Source: Jeotgalibacillus haloalkalitolerans | Lineage (GTDB): Bacteria; Bacillota; Bacilli; Bacillales; Jeotgalibacillaceae | DNA length: 64,000 nucleotides | Assembly (NCBI RefSeq): GCF_034427455.1 | Contig: NZ_JAXQNN010000006.1 | Coordinates: 104,306 to 168,305, forward strand | Direction of reading: 5' to 3' | Part shown: piece by piece, positions 33,708 to 45,615 of the stretch | Numbering within the stretch: the first letter of the stretch is position 1 | Layout: every line of letters starts with the position of its first letter | Notes under the pieces: model-generated | Seen by the model: the letters and a program-made list of their open reading frames with translations, nothing else | What the model was told of the DNA's origin: nothing | Database searches by the model: none | Translations under genes and position numbers: made by a program

Positions 33708-36095
33708 ATGTTCCAGAATAAAAGAGCATTTAAAGCAGCCTTTTTACAGCGGCTTGAACAATCAAGCGGTTTATCATTTGAACATTCTACCCCGCAGCAC
33801 CAGTATCAGACACTGGGAATGATGGTGCGGGAATACGTCAGTACGAACTGGATTGCTTCGAATGAAGACTCCCGTAAAGGCGACCATAAGGAAGTCTATT
33901 ATTTATCAATTGAGTTCCTTCTTGGCAGGCTGCTTGTCAGCTCTTTAGTGAACCTTGGAGTAAAAGATCTTGTGGAAGACGGTCTGACTGATCTGGGGAT
34001 TAACCTCAGTGATCTTGAGGATGCTGAAGCTGATGCCGGACTTGGAAATGGCGGTTTAGGCCGACTTGCTGCGTGCTTCCTTGATTCGATGGCCTCACTC
34101 TCTATGGCAGGACATGGACATGGTATCCGTTATAAGCACGGTCTGTTTGAACAGCGAATTGTAAACGGTTATCAGGTTGAGCTTCCGGAACAATGGCTGC
34201 GTAACGGGAACGTGTGGGAAGTAAGAAAAACTGACCTTGCTGTTGAAGTCCCTTACTGGGGCGAAGTGAAATGGACAGAAAAAAATGGTCAGATGATTTT
34301 TACCCATGAAAAAGCAGAAACCGTTCTTGCTGTCCCTTATGATATGCCTGTCATCGGCTATGATACAGACCGTGTCAATACGCTGCGCCTTTGGGGAGCG
34401 GAGCCTGCAAAGCACTTCCCTCCTCACAAGGATTATATGCATTATAAACGTGACACGGAGCAGATCTCTGAGTTCCTTTATCCGGATGACATGTCTGACG
34501 AAGGAAAGATCCTCAGATTAAAGCAGCAGTATTTCCTTGTGAGAGCAAGTCTTGAGAGCATTCTCCGTGATTACAAAGAAGATCACGCTGACCTGACTGA
34601 GCTGCACGAGCATGTGGCGATTCATATCAATGATACTCACCCTGCCCTTGCAATCCCTGAGCTGATGAGAATCCTGATGGACGAGGAAGGAATGGGATGG
34701 GAAGAAGCGTGGAGTATCGTAACAGAAACGATTTCTTACACGAACCATACCATCTTATCTGAGGCGCTTGAAAAATGGTCCATCGACCTGTTCAGACCGC
34801 TCTTCCCACGGATTTATCTGATCATTGAAGAGATCAACAGAAGATTCTGTGAGGAGCTTTGGGAAGCCTATCCCGGCGACTGGGACCGCATTGAATCAAT
34901 GGCAGTCATTGCCCATGGCTTTGTAAAAATGGCGCACCTGTCGATCGTCGGCAGCCACAGTATTAACGGCGTAGCCAGACTGCATACAGAAATACTTAAA
35001 ATGCGTGAAATGAAGAACTTTCATGAATTTTATCCTGACCGTTTTAACAATAAAACAAACGGGATTACTCACAGAAGATGGCTCCTTCAGGCAAACCCTG
35101 AACTGACAAATGCGATCAACAATGCAATTGGAACGGACTGGATCAAGGATACAAGTAAACTGAATGAGCTGGTGAAGTTTGCTGAAGATGCTTCATTCCA
35201 GGATGAAGTGGATCAGATTAAGCATGATAAAAAACGTATTCTTGCAGACCTGATTCATGAAAAGAACGGAATCAAAGTAAATCCTGATTCTATTTTTGAT
35301 GTACAGATTAAAAGACTTCATGCATATAAAAGACAGCTGTTAAACATTATGCACGTGATGCACCTGTATAACAGAATGAAAGAAGACAGCTCGTTCAAGC
35401 CACACCCGCAGACATTTATTTTCGGAGCAAAAGCGGCACCTGGTTATCATTATGCAAAAAAGGTTATCAAACTGATTCATTCAGTTGCGGCCCTTGTGAA
35501 TCATGATCCAGTATCGAAGGATTATCTAACTGTTGTTTTCCTTGAAAACTACAGAGTATCACTTGCAGAAAAGATTATTCCGGCTACAAATATCAGCGAA
35601 CAGATCTCTACTGCCAGTAAGGAAGCTTCCGGAACCGGTAATATGAAATTCATGATGAACGGCGCGCTGACACTGGGGACACTGGACGGTGCCAATGTGG
35701 AAATCGAAGAGCTGACGGGTCCTGAGCATATCTTTATTTTCGGTCTGACTGCCCAGGAAGTCATGAAGTATGAAAAGCACGGCGGTTATCATTCCTATGA
35801 TTACTATCATGGAGATCCAAGAATTAAAAAAATCATTGATCAGCTCACTTCCGGCTTTTTCCCGGATACCTTCTATGATTTTGAAATGATTGCTGATTCT
35901 CTTTTGATGGAAAATGATCAGTATTTCCTGCTGAAGGACTTTGACGCTTATGTCCGCGCCCAGGAGCTTACATCTTCAGCGTACCAGGACAGAAAGCGCT
36001 GGCTGACTTCAAGTATCCATAATATTGCACGCTCCGGCTACTTTTCAAGCGACCGGACAATACAGCAGTATGCGGATGAGATTTGGAATTTATAG
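33708..36095 (+). CDS. glgP: Glycogen phosphorylase GlgP
   Basis: A 795-residue GT35 enzyme. YYLSIEFLLGRLL and DAGLGNGGLGRLAACFLDSMAS are in the first domain; the pyridoxal-phosphate Lys lies in EASGTGNMKFMMNGALTLGTLDGANVEI. It phosphorolyses glycogen chains to glucose-1-phosphate. ATG at 33708 follows GGGAGG; an ATG four bases upstream is out of frame. Last gene of glgBCDAP, with a strong terminator. No amylase, pullulanase or other glg gene follows. Confidence 0.96.
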   Translation: MFQNKRAFKAAFLQRLEQSSGLSFEHSTPQHQYQTLGMMVREYVSTNWIASNEDSRKGDHKEVYYLSIEFLLGRLLVSSLVNLGVKDLVEDGLTDLGINLSDLEDAEADAGLGNGGLGRLAACFLDSMASLSMAGHGHGIRYKHGLFEQRIVNGYQVELPEQWLRNGNVWEVRKTDLAVEVPYWGEVKWTEKNGQMIFTHEKAETVLAVPYDMPVIGYDTDRVNTLRLWGAEPAKHFPPHKDYMHYKRDTEQISEFLYPDDMSDEGKILRLKQQYFLVRASLESILRDYKEDHADLTELHEHVAIHINDTHPALAIPELMRILMDEEGMGWEEAWSIVTETISYTNHTILSEALEKWSIDLFRPLFPRIYLIIEEINRRFCEELWEAYPGDWDRIESMAVIAHGFVKMAHLSIVGSHSINGVARLHTEILKMREMKNFHEFYPDRFNNKTNGITHRRWLLQANPELTNAINNAIGTDWIKDTSKLNELVKFAEDASFQDEVDQIKHDKKRILADLIHEKNGIKVNPDSIFDVQIKRLHAYKRQLLNIMHVMHLYNRMKEDSSFKPHPQTFIFGAKAAPGYHYAKKVIKLIHSVAALVNHDPVSKDYLTVVFLENYRVSLAEKIIPATNISEQISTASKEASGTGNMKFMMNGALTLGTLDGANVEIEELTGPEHIFIFGLTAQEVMKYEKHGGYHSYDYYHGDPRIKKIIDQLTSGFFPDTFYDFEMIADSLLMENDQYFLLKDFDAYVRAQELTSSAYQDRKRWLTSSIHNIARSGYFSSDRTIQQYADEIWNL

Positions 36096-36099
36096 TGAT

Positions 36100-36138
36100 A
36101 AAAAAAAGGGTGAGACAACTTTATGTCTCACCCTTTTA
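36100..36138. terminator. Bidirectional terminator after glgP
   Basis: AAAGGGTGAGACA, five bases, TGTCTCACCCTTTT with an A-run on the left: strong stem, usable also for the convergent camS gene. Confidence 0.9.
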
Positions 36139-36140
36139 CC

Positions 36141-36275
36141 GTTCCGCTGCGCTTCAGGCGGACGCTTTCCGGACGGTTGTTGCTGAGCCTCCTCAGCCTG
36201 CGGCTTGCGGGGTCTCAGCTTCCAACTAATCGTCCCGGAGTCGCCACCTTACGCTCCGCTGCACTCCAATAAATC
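36141..36275. repeat. Structured GC-rich intergenic element, copy 3 (type B ends)
   Basis: Begins GTTCCGCTGCGCTTCAGGCGGACG and ends GAGTCGCCACCTTACGCTCCGCTGCACT, with GAGCCTCCTCAGCC and GGGGTCTCAGC inside. The ends are near-complementary (AGGCGGAC/GTCGCCACCT). It follows the glgP terminator directly. The same ends occur at 42885-43007. Confidence 0.8.
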
Positions 36276-36330
36276 TTATCATTTATTTCCAGCAGCTTTT
36301 TCTATTATCAAATCACTGCTTGCCTGGAAA

Positions 36331-36357
36331 GCCTCCCGCCTGAAGCGGAAATCACCG
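36331..36357. repeat. Fragment of the intergenic element, inverted
   Basis: GCCTCCCGCCTGAAGCGGAAATCACCGG is the reverse complement of the type A left arm (CTGGTGATTTCCGCTTCAGG followed by a C/G-rich base run) seen at 11637. The rest of the element is absent, so this is a broken copy next to copy 3. Confidence 0.6.
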
Positions 36358-36373
36358 GTTTATTATGCGTCAC

Positions 36374-37588
36374 CTACTGCTCATAAATATGAACAAACGG
36401 CTCTGTATCATCAGGCTCTTTAATGATCAATGCTTCGGGTCCATTTATTGATGTGATGCTGACTTCAATATCAAAGTATTCCGGGAACAAATCTATTAAT
36501 CTTCCGGCAATATACTGAGTAAAGCCGACAATTTCTGATTTCCCATAAAACTGAATTGGAATATCAATCTGCAATTGTGCCAGCTGGTCACCGCGGTAAA
36601 GACCTGTCCCAATGACACTATTAAAGTTAGGGAAATACGTTTCAATGTCCTGTTTGAAGTTCAGGAACGCTGTCTCATCATCCCTGTAATTATCTCTTGC
36701 TTCTTGTGAGGGGAACAAAACATAGTTTTCATTCATTTCATTCCAGCTACCAAGCTCATTACTGCCGCCATCTGCTGTTGCGTATCCAAAGAAGTTACCC
36801 GGAATCACTGTGCTTGTAGGCTCCTGCTTAAATAAAGCAACAGTAATCGGTACTTCTGCAAGCTCTGCCTTTTCAGGATCATTGGCTCCGATCTCACGGA
36901 TACGTGAAACGACTTCTGCTGCCATCGCCTGACCTTCTTCTTCAAGCCTGCTTTGAGGAATATTTTCTTCAAATGTCGGACCAAAAGGATCGCCATCATT
37001 GTTATAGTAATACACTGAGTTCATCGCAAGACCAATGACGATACCACCCAGCCTTACTTTTGATTCATCCTCAGCTGATTTGACGAAATAGTTATGCTCA
37101 AGGATATGCGCTAAATAGATCGGACTTCTCTCTGCTCTTTCTGCACGGGTTCCTTCTCCATTATCAACAGGGTTCAAACCGATATTTTCTTCAGGTTCCA
37201 TATCATATTCTGCAAGCTGTTCGTCTGTAAATTCACGGTTTAACCAGCTTGAGATTGTATCACTCTCCAGGAATTGTCCTGCCTGAAAGAAATACTCTTC
37301 AGGTGAAAAATTCTGCTGGGCCACACGCATTAAGCCATTTTCAAACTCAGCTATATCGTAATTTGTATTCAGATTGTTAACGACCATCCCTCTAGATGGT
37401 GATGCTTCGTATGGGAGCAATGTCCGGTAGTATTCATCAGATATCTGGAAATTAGGGATAATGACCGTCTGCTCTTCACTGTTCTCCGGGGCATTTTCCT
37501 GCACAACTTCATCTTCCTGCTGAAAAGACGGCGTACAGCCGCTCATCAGCAGTGCAGTACCCGTCGCAGCGGCTAACCATTTTTTCAT
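36374..37588 (-). CDS. camS: CamS family sex-pheromone precursor lipoprotein (YerH)
   Basis: A 404-residue lipoprotein. The signal MKKWLAAATGTALLMSGCTP ends in the lipobox LMSGC, with Cys18 as the anchor. The body matches the CamS/YerH family, of which the enterococcal and staphylococcal members release short peptide pheromones from the signal sequence; in Bacillus the function is unknown. It follows ligA on the same strand by 7 bp, as in B. subtilis (pcrB-pcrA-ligA-yerH), and shares the convergent terminator with glgP. Confidence in family is high; a pheromone role in this organism is not shown. Confidence 0.9.
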   Translation of the reverse strand: MKKWLAAATGTALLMSGCTPSFQQEDEVVQENAPENSEEQTVIIPNFQISDEYYRTLLPYEASPSRGMVVNNLNTNYDIAEFENGLMRVAQQNFSPEEYFFQAGQFLESDTISSWLNREFTDEQLAEYDMEPEENIGLNPVDNGEGTRAERAERSPIYLAHILEHNYFVKSAEDESKVRLGGIVIGLAMNSVYYYNNDGDPFGPTFEENIPQSRLEEEGQAMAAEVVSRIREIGANDPEKAELAEVPITVALFKQEPTSTVIPGNFFGYATADGGSNELGSWNEMNENYVLFPSQEARDNYRDDETAFLNFKQDIETYFPNFNSVIGTGLYRGDQLAQLQIDIPIQFYGKSEIVGFTQYIAGRLIDLFPEYFDIEVSITSINGPEALIIKEPDDTEPFVHIYEQ

Positions 37589-37595
37589 GTAACTG

Positions 37596-39614
<2,019 letters not shown>

Positions 39615-41834
39615 TTATGTCACTTTATTAACCGGTGCGAATTTGGCCAGCAGGCGTTTTACACCTGTTGGACTTGGAAATGCAATATCAAGTTCCATTG
39701 AATCCCCTTCACCTTTTACGCTGACAACAGTGCCTGTTCCCCATTTACCGTGCTGTGCTTTATCACCGACACTCCAGCCCAGATCGCTGCCACCGGTGTT
39801 GCGCGGTGCAGGGCGTCTGACGGGACTTTTTCTCGGCTGCGGTTTTGATGGTGATCCGAAGCTTCTGCTGCCTGAAGAAGTTTCTTTTTTCATCGGCTCT
39901 TCAAGTAATTCAGCCGGAATTTCAGCAATAAATCTTGAGACAGGGTTCATATTTGTACGTCCGAATAACGTTCTCATCTGGGCATTTGTGATATACAGTT
40001 CTTCTTCAGCACGTGTAATGCCTACATAAGCAAGTCGTCTTTCCTCTTCCATTTCAGCCTCTTCCATCAGTGAGCGGCTGTGTGGGAATACCCCTTCTTC
40101 AAGCCCCATCAGGAAGACAACAGGAAACTCAAGTCCCTTCGCTGAGTGCAGCGTCATGAGCGTTACGGCATCTGCCGGAGCATCATCTTTATCCAGCTGG
40201 TCAATATCAGCGACAAGGGCAAGGTCTGTTAAAAATGCAATCAGACTTTTATCGTCACTCGCTTCTTCAAATGCTTTTGTTACTGACAGAAACTCATCGA
40301 TATTTTCAAGTCTGCTTTGTGCCTCAATTGTTTTTTCTGCCTGAAGCGATTCTCTGTAACCGGACTTATCAATAATATCCTCCACCAGCTCAGTTACTGA
40401 TAAGTACTCCTGCATCTGGGTAAAGTTTTTAATAAAGTCACGGAACTCAAGTACAGTCTTTGCCGCTCTTCCGCTGAGACCGATAAAGTCTGCAAGCTCG
40501 AGCGCATTATACATCGACATCTCGTTATCACGCGCGTAGTTTGCAATCTTATCAAGTGAAGTGGAGCCGACTCCGCGTTTTGGTACATTAATAATTCTGA
40601 TCAGGCTGATATCATCATCCGGATTGGCAACCAGTCTGAGATAAGCCAGAATGTCTTTAATTTCTTTTCTGTCGTAGAACTTTGTACCGCCGACAATGGT
40701 GTACTCAATATTGGATTTCATGAGTACTTCCTCCATGACACGGGACTGCGCATTGGTTCTGTACAGGATCGCAAAATCAGAAGGCTTTCTTACACCGGAA
40801 CGGACAAGCTCATTGATTTTTCCTGCAACAAATTGCCCTTCACCCTGTTCACTGTCTGCACGCACATACGTGATTTTCTGTCCGCCTTTATTATCTGTCC
40901 AAAGATTCTTGGCTTTACGGTTCGGGTTATTTTTAATAACGGCATTCGCCGCATCAAGTATTTTTTCTGTTGAACGGTAGTTCTGCTCAAGTAAAATTAC
41001 TTTCGCGTTCGGATAGTCTTTTTCAAATGACAGGATATTCGTGATATCCGCGCCTCTCCAGCGGTAAATTGACTGATCCGAGTCACCGACTACACAAAGG
41101 TTTTTAAAGCGTGAGGCCAGCTGTTTGACAAGCAGATACTGCGCTCTGTTTGTATCCTGATACTCATCCACGTGAATATACTGAAATTTACGCTGATAGT
41201 TTTCAAGCACTTCAGGTACGCGTTCAAATAAATGAATCGTCTGCATAATCAGGTCATCAAAATCGAGCGCTGAGTTTTTACGAAGCCTTTTCTGGTATTC
41301 AGAAAACACTTCACTGATCGTCTGATCATAATAGCTGCCTGCATCCTTTGCGAACTGCTCAGGCGTTGTCAGCTCATTTTTTGCTGAGCTGATTGCAGCA
41401 AGAATGCCGCGCGGATCAAACTTCTTCGGATCCAGGTTCTTATCCTTTAAAATACGCTTGATGACTGACTGCTGATCTGTTGAATCAAGGATCGTGAAAT
41501 TACGATTATAGCCGATCCGGTCAATATCTCTCCTTAAAATCCTCACACACATGGAGTGAAACGTTGAAATCCATACATCCTCTGCCGCTCCGCCAAGAAT
41601 GCTTCCTACACGGTCTTTCATTTCACGCGCAGCTTTGTTTGTAAAGGTAATCGCCAGAATGTTGTAAGGCGCTACCCCTTTTTCAATCATTAAATACGCG
41701 ATCCGGTGTGTCAGTACTCTAGTCTTCCCGGAACCCGCACCTGCCATAATCAGCAGCGGGCCATCTGTTGCTTTAATTGCTTTTGCCTGCTCAGGATTCA
41801 TTCCATTCAGCAGACGATCTGTTAAAAATTGCAT
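39615..41834 (-). CDS. pcrA: ATP-dependent DNA helicase PcrA
   Basis: A 739-residue UvrD/PcrA-type SF1 helicase. Motif I is [11 protein letters not shown] (31-41), motif [14 protein letters not shown], motif [17 protein letters not shown], motif [12 protein letters not shown], motif [13 protein letters not shown], motif [18 protein letters not shown]. The C-terminal extension (about 650-739) with [18 protein letters not shown] is the Tudor-like domain that binds RNA polymerase. It unwinds DNA 3'-5' in repair and clears RecA and stalled RNA polymerase. First gene of pcrA-ligA-camS; an intergenic element separates it from pcrB. Confidence 0.97.
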   Translation of the reverse strand: MQFLTDRLLNGMNPEQAKAIKATDGPLLIMAGAGSGKTRVLTHRIAYLMIEKGVAPYNILAITFTNKAAREMKDRVGSILGGAAEDVWISTFHSMCVRILRRDIDRIGYNRNFTILDSTDQQSVIKRILKDKNLDPKKFDPRGILAAISSAKNELTTPEQFAKDAGSYYDQTISEVFSEYQKRLRKNSALDFDDLIMQTIHLFERVPEVLENYQRKFQYIHVDEYQDTNRAQYLLVKQLASRFKNLCVVGDSDQSIYRWRGADITNILSFEKDYPNAKVILLEQNYRSTEKILDAANAVIKNNPNRKAKNLWTDNKGGQKITYVRADSEQGEGQFVAGKINELVRSGVRKPSDFAILYRTNAQSRVMEEVLMKSNIEYTIVGGTKFYDRKEIKDILAYLRLVANPDDDISLIRIINVPKRGVGSTSLDKIANYARDNEMSMYNALELADFIGLSGRAAKTVLEFRDFIKNFTQMQEYLSVTELVEDIIDKSGYRESLQAEKTIEAQSRLENIDEFLSVTKAFEEASDDKSLIAFLTDLALVADIDQLDKDDAPADAVTLMTLHSAKGLEFPVVFLMGLEEGVFPHSRSLMEEAEMEEERRLAYVGITRAEEELYITNAQMRTLFGRTNMNPVSRFIAEIPAELLEEPMKKETSSGSRSFGSPSKPQPRKSPVRRPAPRNTGGSDLGWSVGDKAQHGKWGTGTVVSVKGEGDSMELDIAFPSPTGVKRLLAKFAPVNKVT

Positions 41835-41918
41835 CGTCGCACCACCTCGAACATTTGTTCTTATTATAGCCCGGATATTTGCTTCCGGACAACTTTAATC
41901 TAAACTTTCTTAAAGATG

Positions 41919-42036
41919 GCTGATGATTTTCACTCCAGGGGGACGCTTTCCGCGGCCGGGCGGTGAGTCAGCAGGCTTCGCCATGGCCTCACACGTCCCT
42001 TCCTGCGAGCCGCCCCCTTACGCTACAATCATCAGC
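41919..42036. repeat. Structured GC-rich intergenic element, copy 4
   Basis: Outer arms GCTGATGATT (41919-41928) and AATCATCAGC (42027-42036) are exact complements. They differ from copy 1 (GCTGGTGATT/AATCACCAGC) by a paired G-C to A-T change. The interior has GGGGGACGCTTTCCGCGG, GGGCGGTGAG, GGCCTCACACGTCCC and CCGCCCCCTTACGCT. It lies between pcrB and pcrA. Confidence 0.85.
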
Positions 42037-42069
42037 TGTGCAGAAACAGAAACTGTCTTTAATAAAGCA

Positions 42070-42747
42070 CTAATTTAAAACTGTTTTCAACGCTTCTTTT
42101 AGGTCATCATAAATAATATTGCCGACTACGATGACGTCAGCGTATGCAGCCATCTCTCTGGCTTCCTTTTCACCTTGAATACCGCCTCCGTAAAATAGGA
42201 CAGTATCTTTTAATTCACCGCTTACTCTTTTAACAAGTGACGGATCACCGTAAGTTCCGCTGTATTCCATATAGAAAACCGGAAGTGAAAACAGGTGTTC
42301 AGCCATGCGTGCATAGGCAATAACCTCATCATCACTGATTGTTGCATCTGCTCCTGTTAATGATGCTGCCTTACAATCCGGATTCAAAATGCAGTAGCCT
42401 TCTGCAAGAATCTCTTCCCAGTTCATCAGATCCCCATGTTCTTTCACCGCTTCATGATGAATTCCTTTGAACCATTTTGGATCCTCAGTATTCAAAACAG
42501 TCGGTATAAAATATAAATCGTAGCCAGGTGTAATGGCTTCAAGAGCCGATACCTCAAGTACACACGGGACTGTATATCTGCGCACGCGCGCCATCAGATC
42601 AAGCACATTTTCAAGTGTCACACCATCAGAACCGCCAACCATGACTGCATCTGTGCCTGATTCACATATCTTTTCAAGTGCTTCATCCGTTATTTCTTTA
42701 TTAGGGTCCAGTTTAAATACATGCTTCCATTCCCGGACATCGTACAT
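42070..42747 (-). CDS. pcrB: Heptaprenylglyceryl phosphate synthase PcrB
   Basis: A 225-residue TIM-barrel prenyltransferase. [50 protein letters not shown] and [13 protein letters not shown] mark the GGGP synthase-like fold with glycerol-1-phosphate and prenyl-diphosphate sites. In Bacillus it joins heptaprenyl diphosphate to sn-glycerol-1-phosphate to give an archaeal-type ether lipid precursor. It lies before pcrA as in B. subtilis, but a repeat element with 230 bp in between interrupts the classical pcrB-pcrA spacing. Confidence 0.93.
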   Translation of the reverse strand: MYDVREWKHVFKLDPNKEITDEALEKICESGTDAVMVGGSDGVTLENVLDLMARVRRYTVPCVLEVSALEAITPGYDLYFIPTVLNTEDPKWFKGIHHEAVKEHGDLMNWEEILAEGYCILNPDCKAASLTGADATISDDEVIAYARMAEHLFSLPVFYMEYSGTYGDPSLVKRVSGELKDTVLFYGGGIQGEKEAREMAAYADVIVVGNIIYDDLKEALKTVLN

Positions 42748-42844
42748 CCCAAGTCCTCCATTCGAACACTCATTATCCGTACTATTATAGCACCGAAGAA
42801 GTGACTCTAAAAGAGAAGTGGGGATGAAGTTATAAAGTCGTTAA

Positions 42845-42882
42845 AAAAAGAAGATGGGACTGATGCTGTCTCATCTTCTTAC
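42845..42882 (-). terminator. Hairpin with T-run on the minus strand
   Basis: AAGAAGATGGGAC and GTCTCATCTTCTT form a 13-bp stem with one G-T pair; a run of seven T follows on the minus strand. It abuts intergenic element copy 5, much as the glgP terminator abuts copy 3. Confidence 0.65.
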
Positions 42883-42884
42883 TC

Positions 42885-43007
42885 GTTCCGCTGCGCTTCA
42901 GGCGGACGCTTTCCCCGGGGACCGCGCTAAGCCTCCTCGGCTTCGCCTGTGGGGTCTCAGCTGTCGGTCACATCCCGGTGGAGTCGCCGCCTTACGCTCC
43001 GCTGCAC
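42885..43007. repeat. Structured GC-rich intergenic element, copy 5 (type B ends)
   Basis: Starts GTTCCGCTGCGCTTCAGGCGGACG and ends GAGTCGCCGCCTTACGCTCCGCTGCACT, nearly identical to copy 3. Interior: GCCTCCTCGGCTTCGCCTG and GGGGTCTCAGC. It lies between pcrB and yerC. Confidence 0.85.
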
Positions 43008-43103
43008 TTAAATTTCACAAAAAACAATATATGACTTACTACAATATCTTGTTTTGGAACAAACTCTTTTCAAAGTTGTTAATTTACAATACGAGCGAAA
43101 CGA

Positions 43104-43138
43104 TTAAGAGGGCAGGACACATTGTCCCACCCCCTTAA
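43104..43138 (-). terminator. Terminator after yerC
   Basis: On the minus strand GGGTGGGAC, AATGT, GTCCTGCCC with a short T-rich tail, six bases after the yerC stop. Confidence 0.65.
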
Positions 43139-43143
43139 AAATA

Positions 43144-43461
43144 TTACTCTTTATCTTCACCACTGTCATCACTCTGATGAACGCGCTCAAGAACCATTGC
43201 GTAAGTATCATTACCATAGTTCAGGCAGCGCTTAACGCGCGAGATGGTTGCAGTACTTGCACCGGTTTGTGTTTCAATTTTATGATAGGTATTCCCTTCA
43301 CGCAGCATACGTGCCACTTCAAGGCGCTGAGCAAGAGATTGTATTTCATTAATTGTGCACAAGTCATCAAAGAATCGGTAGGCTTCGTCTTTGTCTTTAA
43401 GTGAAAGAACGGCTTCGCATAGCTGGTCCAGTTCTTTTCCTCTTAACTTATCGATTTGCAT
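43144..43461 (-). CDS. yerC: YerC/YecD family TrpR-related DNA-binding protein
   Basis: A 105-residue protein of the Trp-repressor-like superfamily: ELDQLCEAVLSLKDKDEAYRFFDDLCTINEIQSLAQRLEVARML followed by the helix-turn-helix region YHKIETQTGASTATISRVKRCLNYG. Family members are predicted DNA-binding regulators; in B. subtilis YerC regulates the histidine genes in some reports, but I cannot support a target here. Synteny (yerA-yerC-pcrB) matches B. subtilis, where it lies just before pcrB. Confidence 0.9.
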   Translation of the reverse strand: MQIDKLRGKELDQLCEAVLSLKDKDEAYRFFDDLCTINEIQSLAQRLEVARMLREGNTYHKIETQTGASTATISRVKRCLNYGNDTYAMVLERVHQSDDSGEDKE

Positions 43462-43537
43462 CAGACAGATACAGCTCCTTTTAAAAGTATTGCAAGAGCA
43501 AACGTGTGCTCAGCTAAAAATAGGACTCTTTTACATT

Positions 43538-45277
43538 TTAACGCATTATCGTTGGAAAGAGTACCGTTTTCTTTTTTACATCATAGATTCCGCGCTGTGT
43601 CACTCTTAAATAAGGTAAGTGGGTTGAGCACAGAAATAATAGTGTATAAACCGGATCATCAAAGGCGTATCCGCATTCTTTCAGTACATCGCGGAGCTTC
43701 TTTTCACCCTCAATCAGGGTTTCCATCGGCTGATCTGACATGACACCGCCAAGCGGCAATGGAATTTCATGAAGCATTTCTCCCTGATCCATCAGCACAA
43801 TGCCGCCTCCAATTTCCTTCATCCTCGCGAAGGCATCCAGCAGATCCTTTTTACTCTTACCAATCAGCAGAATATCCCCTGTACTTGAAAAAGAAGAAGC
43901 CAGTCCTCCAAGATTACTCGCAAACCCTTTAATCAGCGTACAGATTTTCCACTCCCCGTAACGGTCCACAAGCATAAGAAAGCTTTCATCATTATCACGC
44001 GGAAGCTCGTTCACACTTGCATCAATAGATACTGAATAAGGCTTGGTGATGACGTTATTGACCATGTCGATCCCGCATGGCATTGAAAACTGCAGGTCAT
44101 CAGCATCAAGCGTCCAGTCGATCTCAAGCGGTTGTATGTCTGACCAGTCTGGTGTAAACAGCGGTTCCTGTTCCTGACCATCCTTTAAGATCCATTTACC
44201 TTTAGACATCACTGATTCAGGAACAGGGTTAGCCGGGTCACCCAGAATGTTTAAGGTAGCAAGACGACCAGTTGCAATCATTCCCTGCATATAATCCAGA
44301 CGGTAATATTTCGCGATTGCAAAAGAAGCCATATGGTACGCTTCAATCGGCTCCACTCCTTCTTCAATTGCAATCCGGACAAGCTGATCCATGACACCAC
44401 TCTCATAAAAGGATGGACTTGACCCGTCTGTTGTCATCATGAGTGAATCAAAAGAATGCAGATTGCGTTCCTTTAACTCTCTGATCAACTTCGGCAGATC
44501 CGGTCTGATGGATGAATGTCTGAGGGTCACTGCAAGCCCCTGTTCAAGACGCTTCCATACATCGTCCCCTGACATTGCTTCATGATCACCTGTTACACCA
44601 AGCAGTGACATTTTCGCAATCGTTTTCTCAGATGCGCCAGGCAAATGTCCTTCCACCCGCTTATAACGCAGCCGCGCTTCTTGCACCCAGCTCAGCAGCA
44701 GGTCGTCCCCCTCTGCAAGCTTCGGCCAGGAAGTAAGCTCCCCGGCGAGTAAAACACTCGGGTCATCAAGCCATGACAGCACTTCTCCGTTTGTAAAGAC
44801 TTCCTCTTCCGCGCGGAGCTCTGTCTGCGAATCCAGTCTGCTCCACCAGTAATATGTCAGTGGTGACGTTTTGAACTGCTGCATAAAAGGAAGCGCTTTC
44901 TTTTTGTCGCATAATAAAAGGAGCATCAAATTGTCCTGAATAAATGTCGTCGTTCCGCGCTTGGCTGCATACTCCCCAAAGCTGTGTGGATTATAGAGCT
45001 GAAACGGATGAACATGAGGTTCAATATAACCCGGTACAATCCACTTGTCTTCAAGGTGAAGCACTTCAGTTCCATTTAATTTTTCAGGCATGTCGCTCCC
45101 TGCATAGATGATTCTATCCTGGTATATCCATATATTCCCTTTCACCCATTGATGAAGGGTTGAATTTAAATAATTAGTATTAGCAAGTACAAGATCAGGT
45201 GATTTCGTTCCTTCCAATATGGAAGTATGGTCTCTTAAATGACTGATCTTCCACGGAAATCTCTGTTCCACTCTCAT
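43538..45277 (-). CDS. yerA: Adenine deaminase-like amidohydrolase YerA
   Basis: A 579-residue amidohydrolase related to adenine deaminase. PGYIEPHVHPFQLY carries a metal-binding HxH, GHLPGAS and GVTGDHEAMSGDD continue the metal-binding shell, MMTTDGSSP holds the catalytic Asp, and RLATLNILGDPANPV is the barrel exit; a C-terminal Ade-type domain follows (about 400-579). B. subtilis YerA is a related, poorly characterised deaminase-like protein; whether this one acts on adenine is open. Start choices are GTG 45280, ATG 45277 and GTG 45271; the last has the best distance to GGAG. It lies between yerC and sinR as in the order purD-yerA-yerC-pcrB of B. subtilis, with the sinR block inserted. Confidence 0.82.
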   Translation of the reverse strand: MRVEQRFPWKISHLRDHTSILEGTKSPDLVLANTNYLNSTLHQWVKGNIWIYQDRIIYAGSDMPEKLNGTEVLHLEDKWIVPGYIEPHVHPFQLYNPHSFGEYAAKRGTTTFIQDNLMLLLLCDKKKALPFMQQFKTSPLTYYWWSRLDSQTELRAEEEVFTNGEVLSWLDDPSVLLAGELTSWPKLAEGDDLLLSWVQEARLRYKRVEGHLPGASEKTIAKMSLLGVTGDHEAMSGDDVWKRLEQGLAVTLRHSSIRPDLPKLIRELKERNLHSFDSLMMTTDGSSPSFYESGVMDQLVRIAIEEGVEPIEAYHMASFAIAKYYRLDYMQGMIATGRLATLNILGDPANPVPESVMSKGKWILKDGQEQEPLFTPDWSDIQPLEIDWTLDADDLQFSMPCGIDMVNNVITKPYSVSIDASVNELPRDNDESFLMLVDRYGEWKICTLIKGFASNLGGLASSFSSTGDILLIGKSKKDLLDAFARMKEIGGGIVLMDQGEMLHEIPLPLGGVMSDQPMETLIEGEKKLRDVLKECGYAFDDPVYTLLFLCSTHLPYLRVTQRGIYDVKKKTVLFPTIMR

Positions 45278-45280
45278 CAC

Positions 45281-45606
45281 TCCAATAATTCCTCTAAAAG
45301 TTTCATTAAGCTTACCATATTTTACGCGTCACCGCACAAAAGAAATGTGTGTATTTAAAGAATTTGTGTATAGCTGAACATTATTTTAACAAAATACATT
45401 TTTTCCTAAAAATTATTATTGATAAATACTTTTACAATGATTCATCAAAACACCTGACCAAAATTATTATCAGAAACTCTTTGTTACATGTATAATTAAG
45501 GTTTTAAGTTTGAATATTCAGAAAAAGTTTTTTACTCTGTTAGTTATTAGTGGTCTTTTTTTATTTGTATGATATTATTTAAATAACAATAAACTTAGCA
45601 AAGAGA
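45281..45606. other. Gene-free AT-rich interval with divergent promoters
   Basis: About 325 bp between yerA (minus) and sinR (plus). TATAAT near 45490 on the plus strand is a fine -10, but the region 17 bases upstream (TATCAG) is a weak -35. No coding frame or strong hairpin was seen. Confidence 0.5.
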
Positions 45607-45615
45607 GTGATTTTC

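Noticed and set aside
41919..42036. Insertion sequence or MITE with target-site duplication
   Set aside because: No transposase and no clear target duplication at the ends of any copy; described only as a structured repeat.
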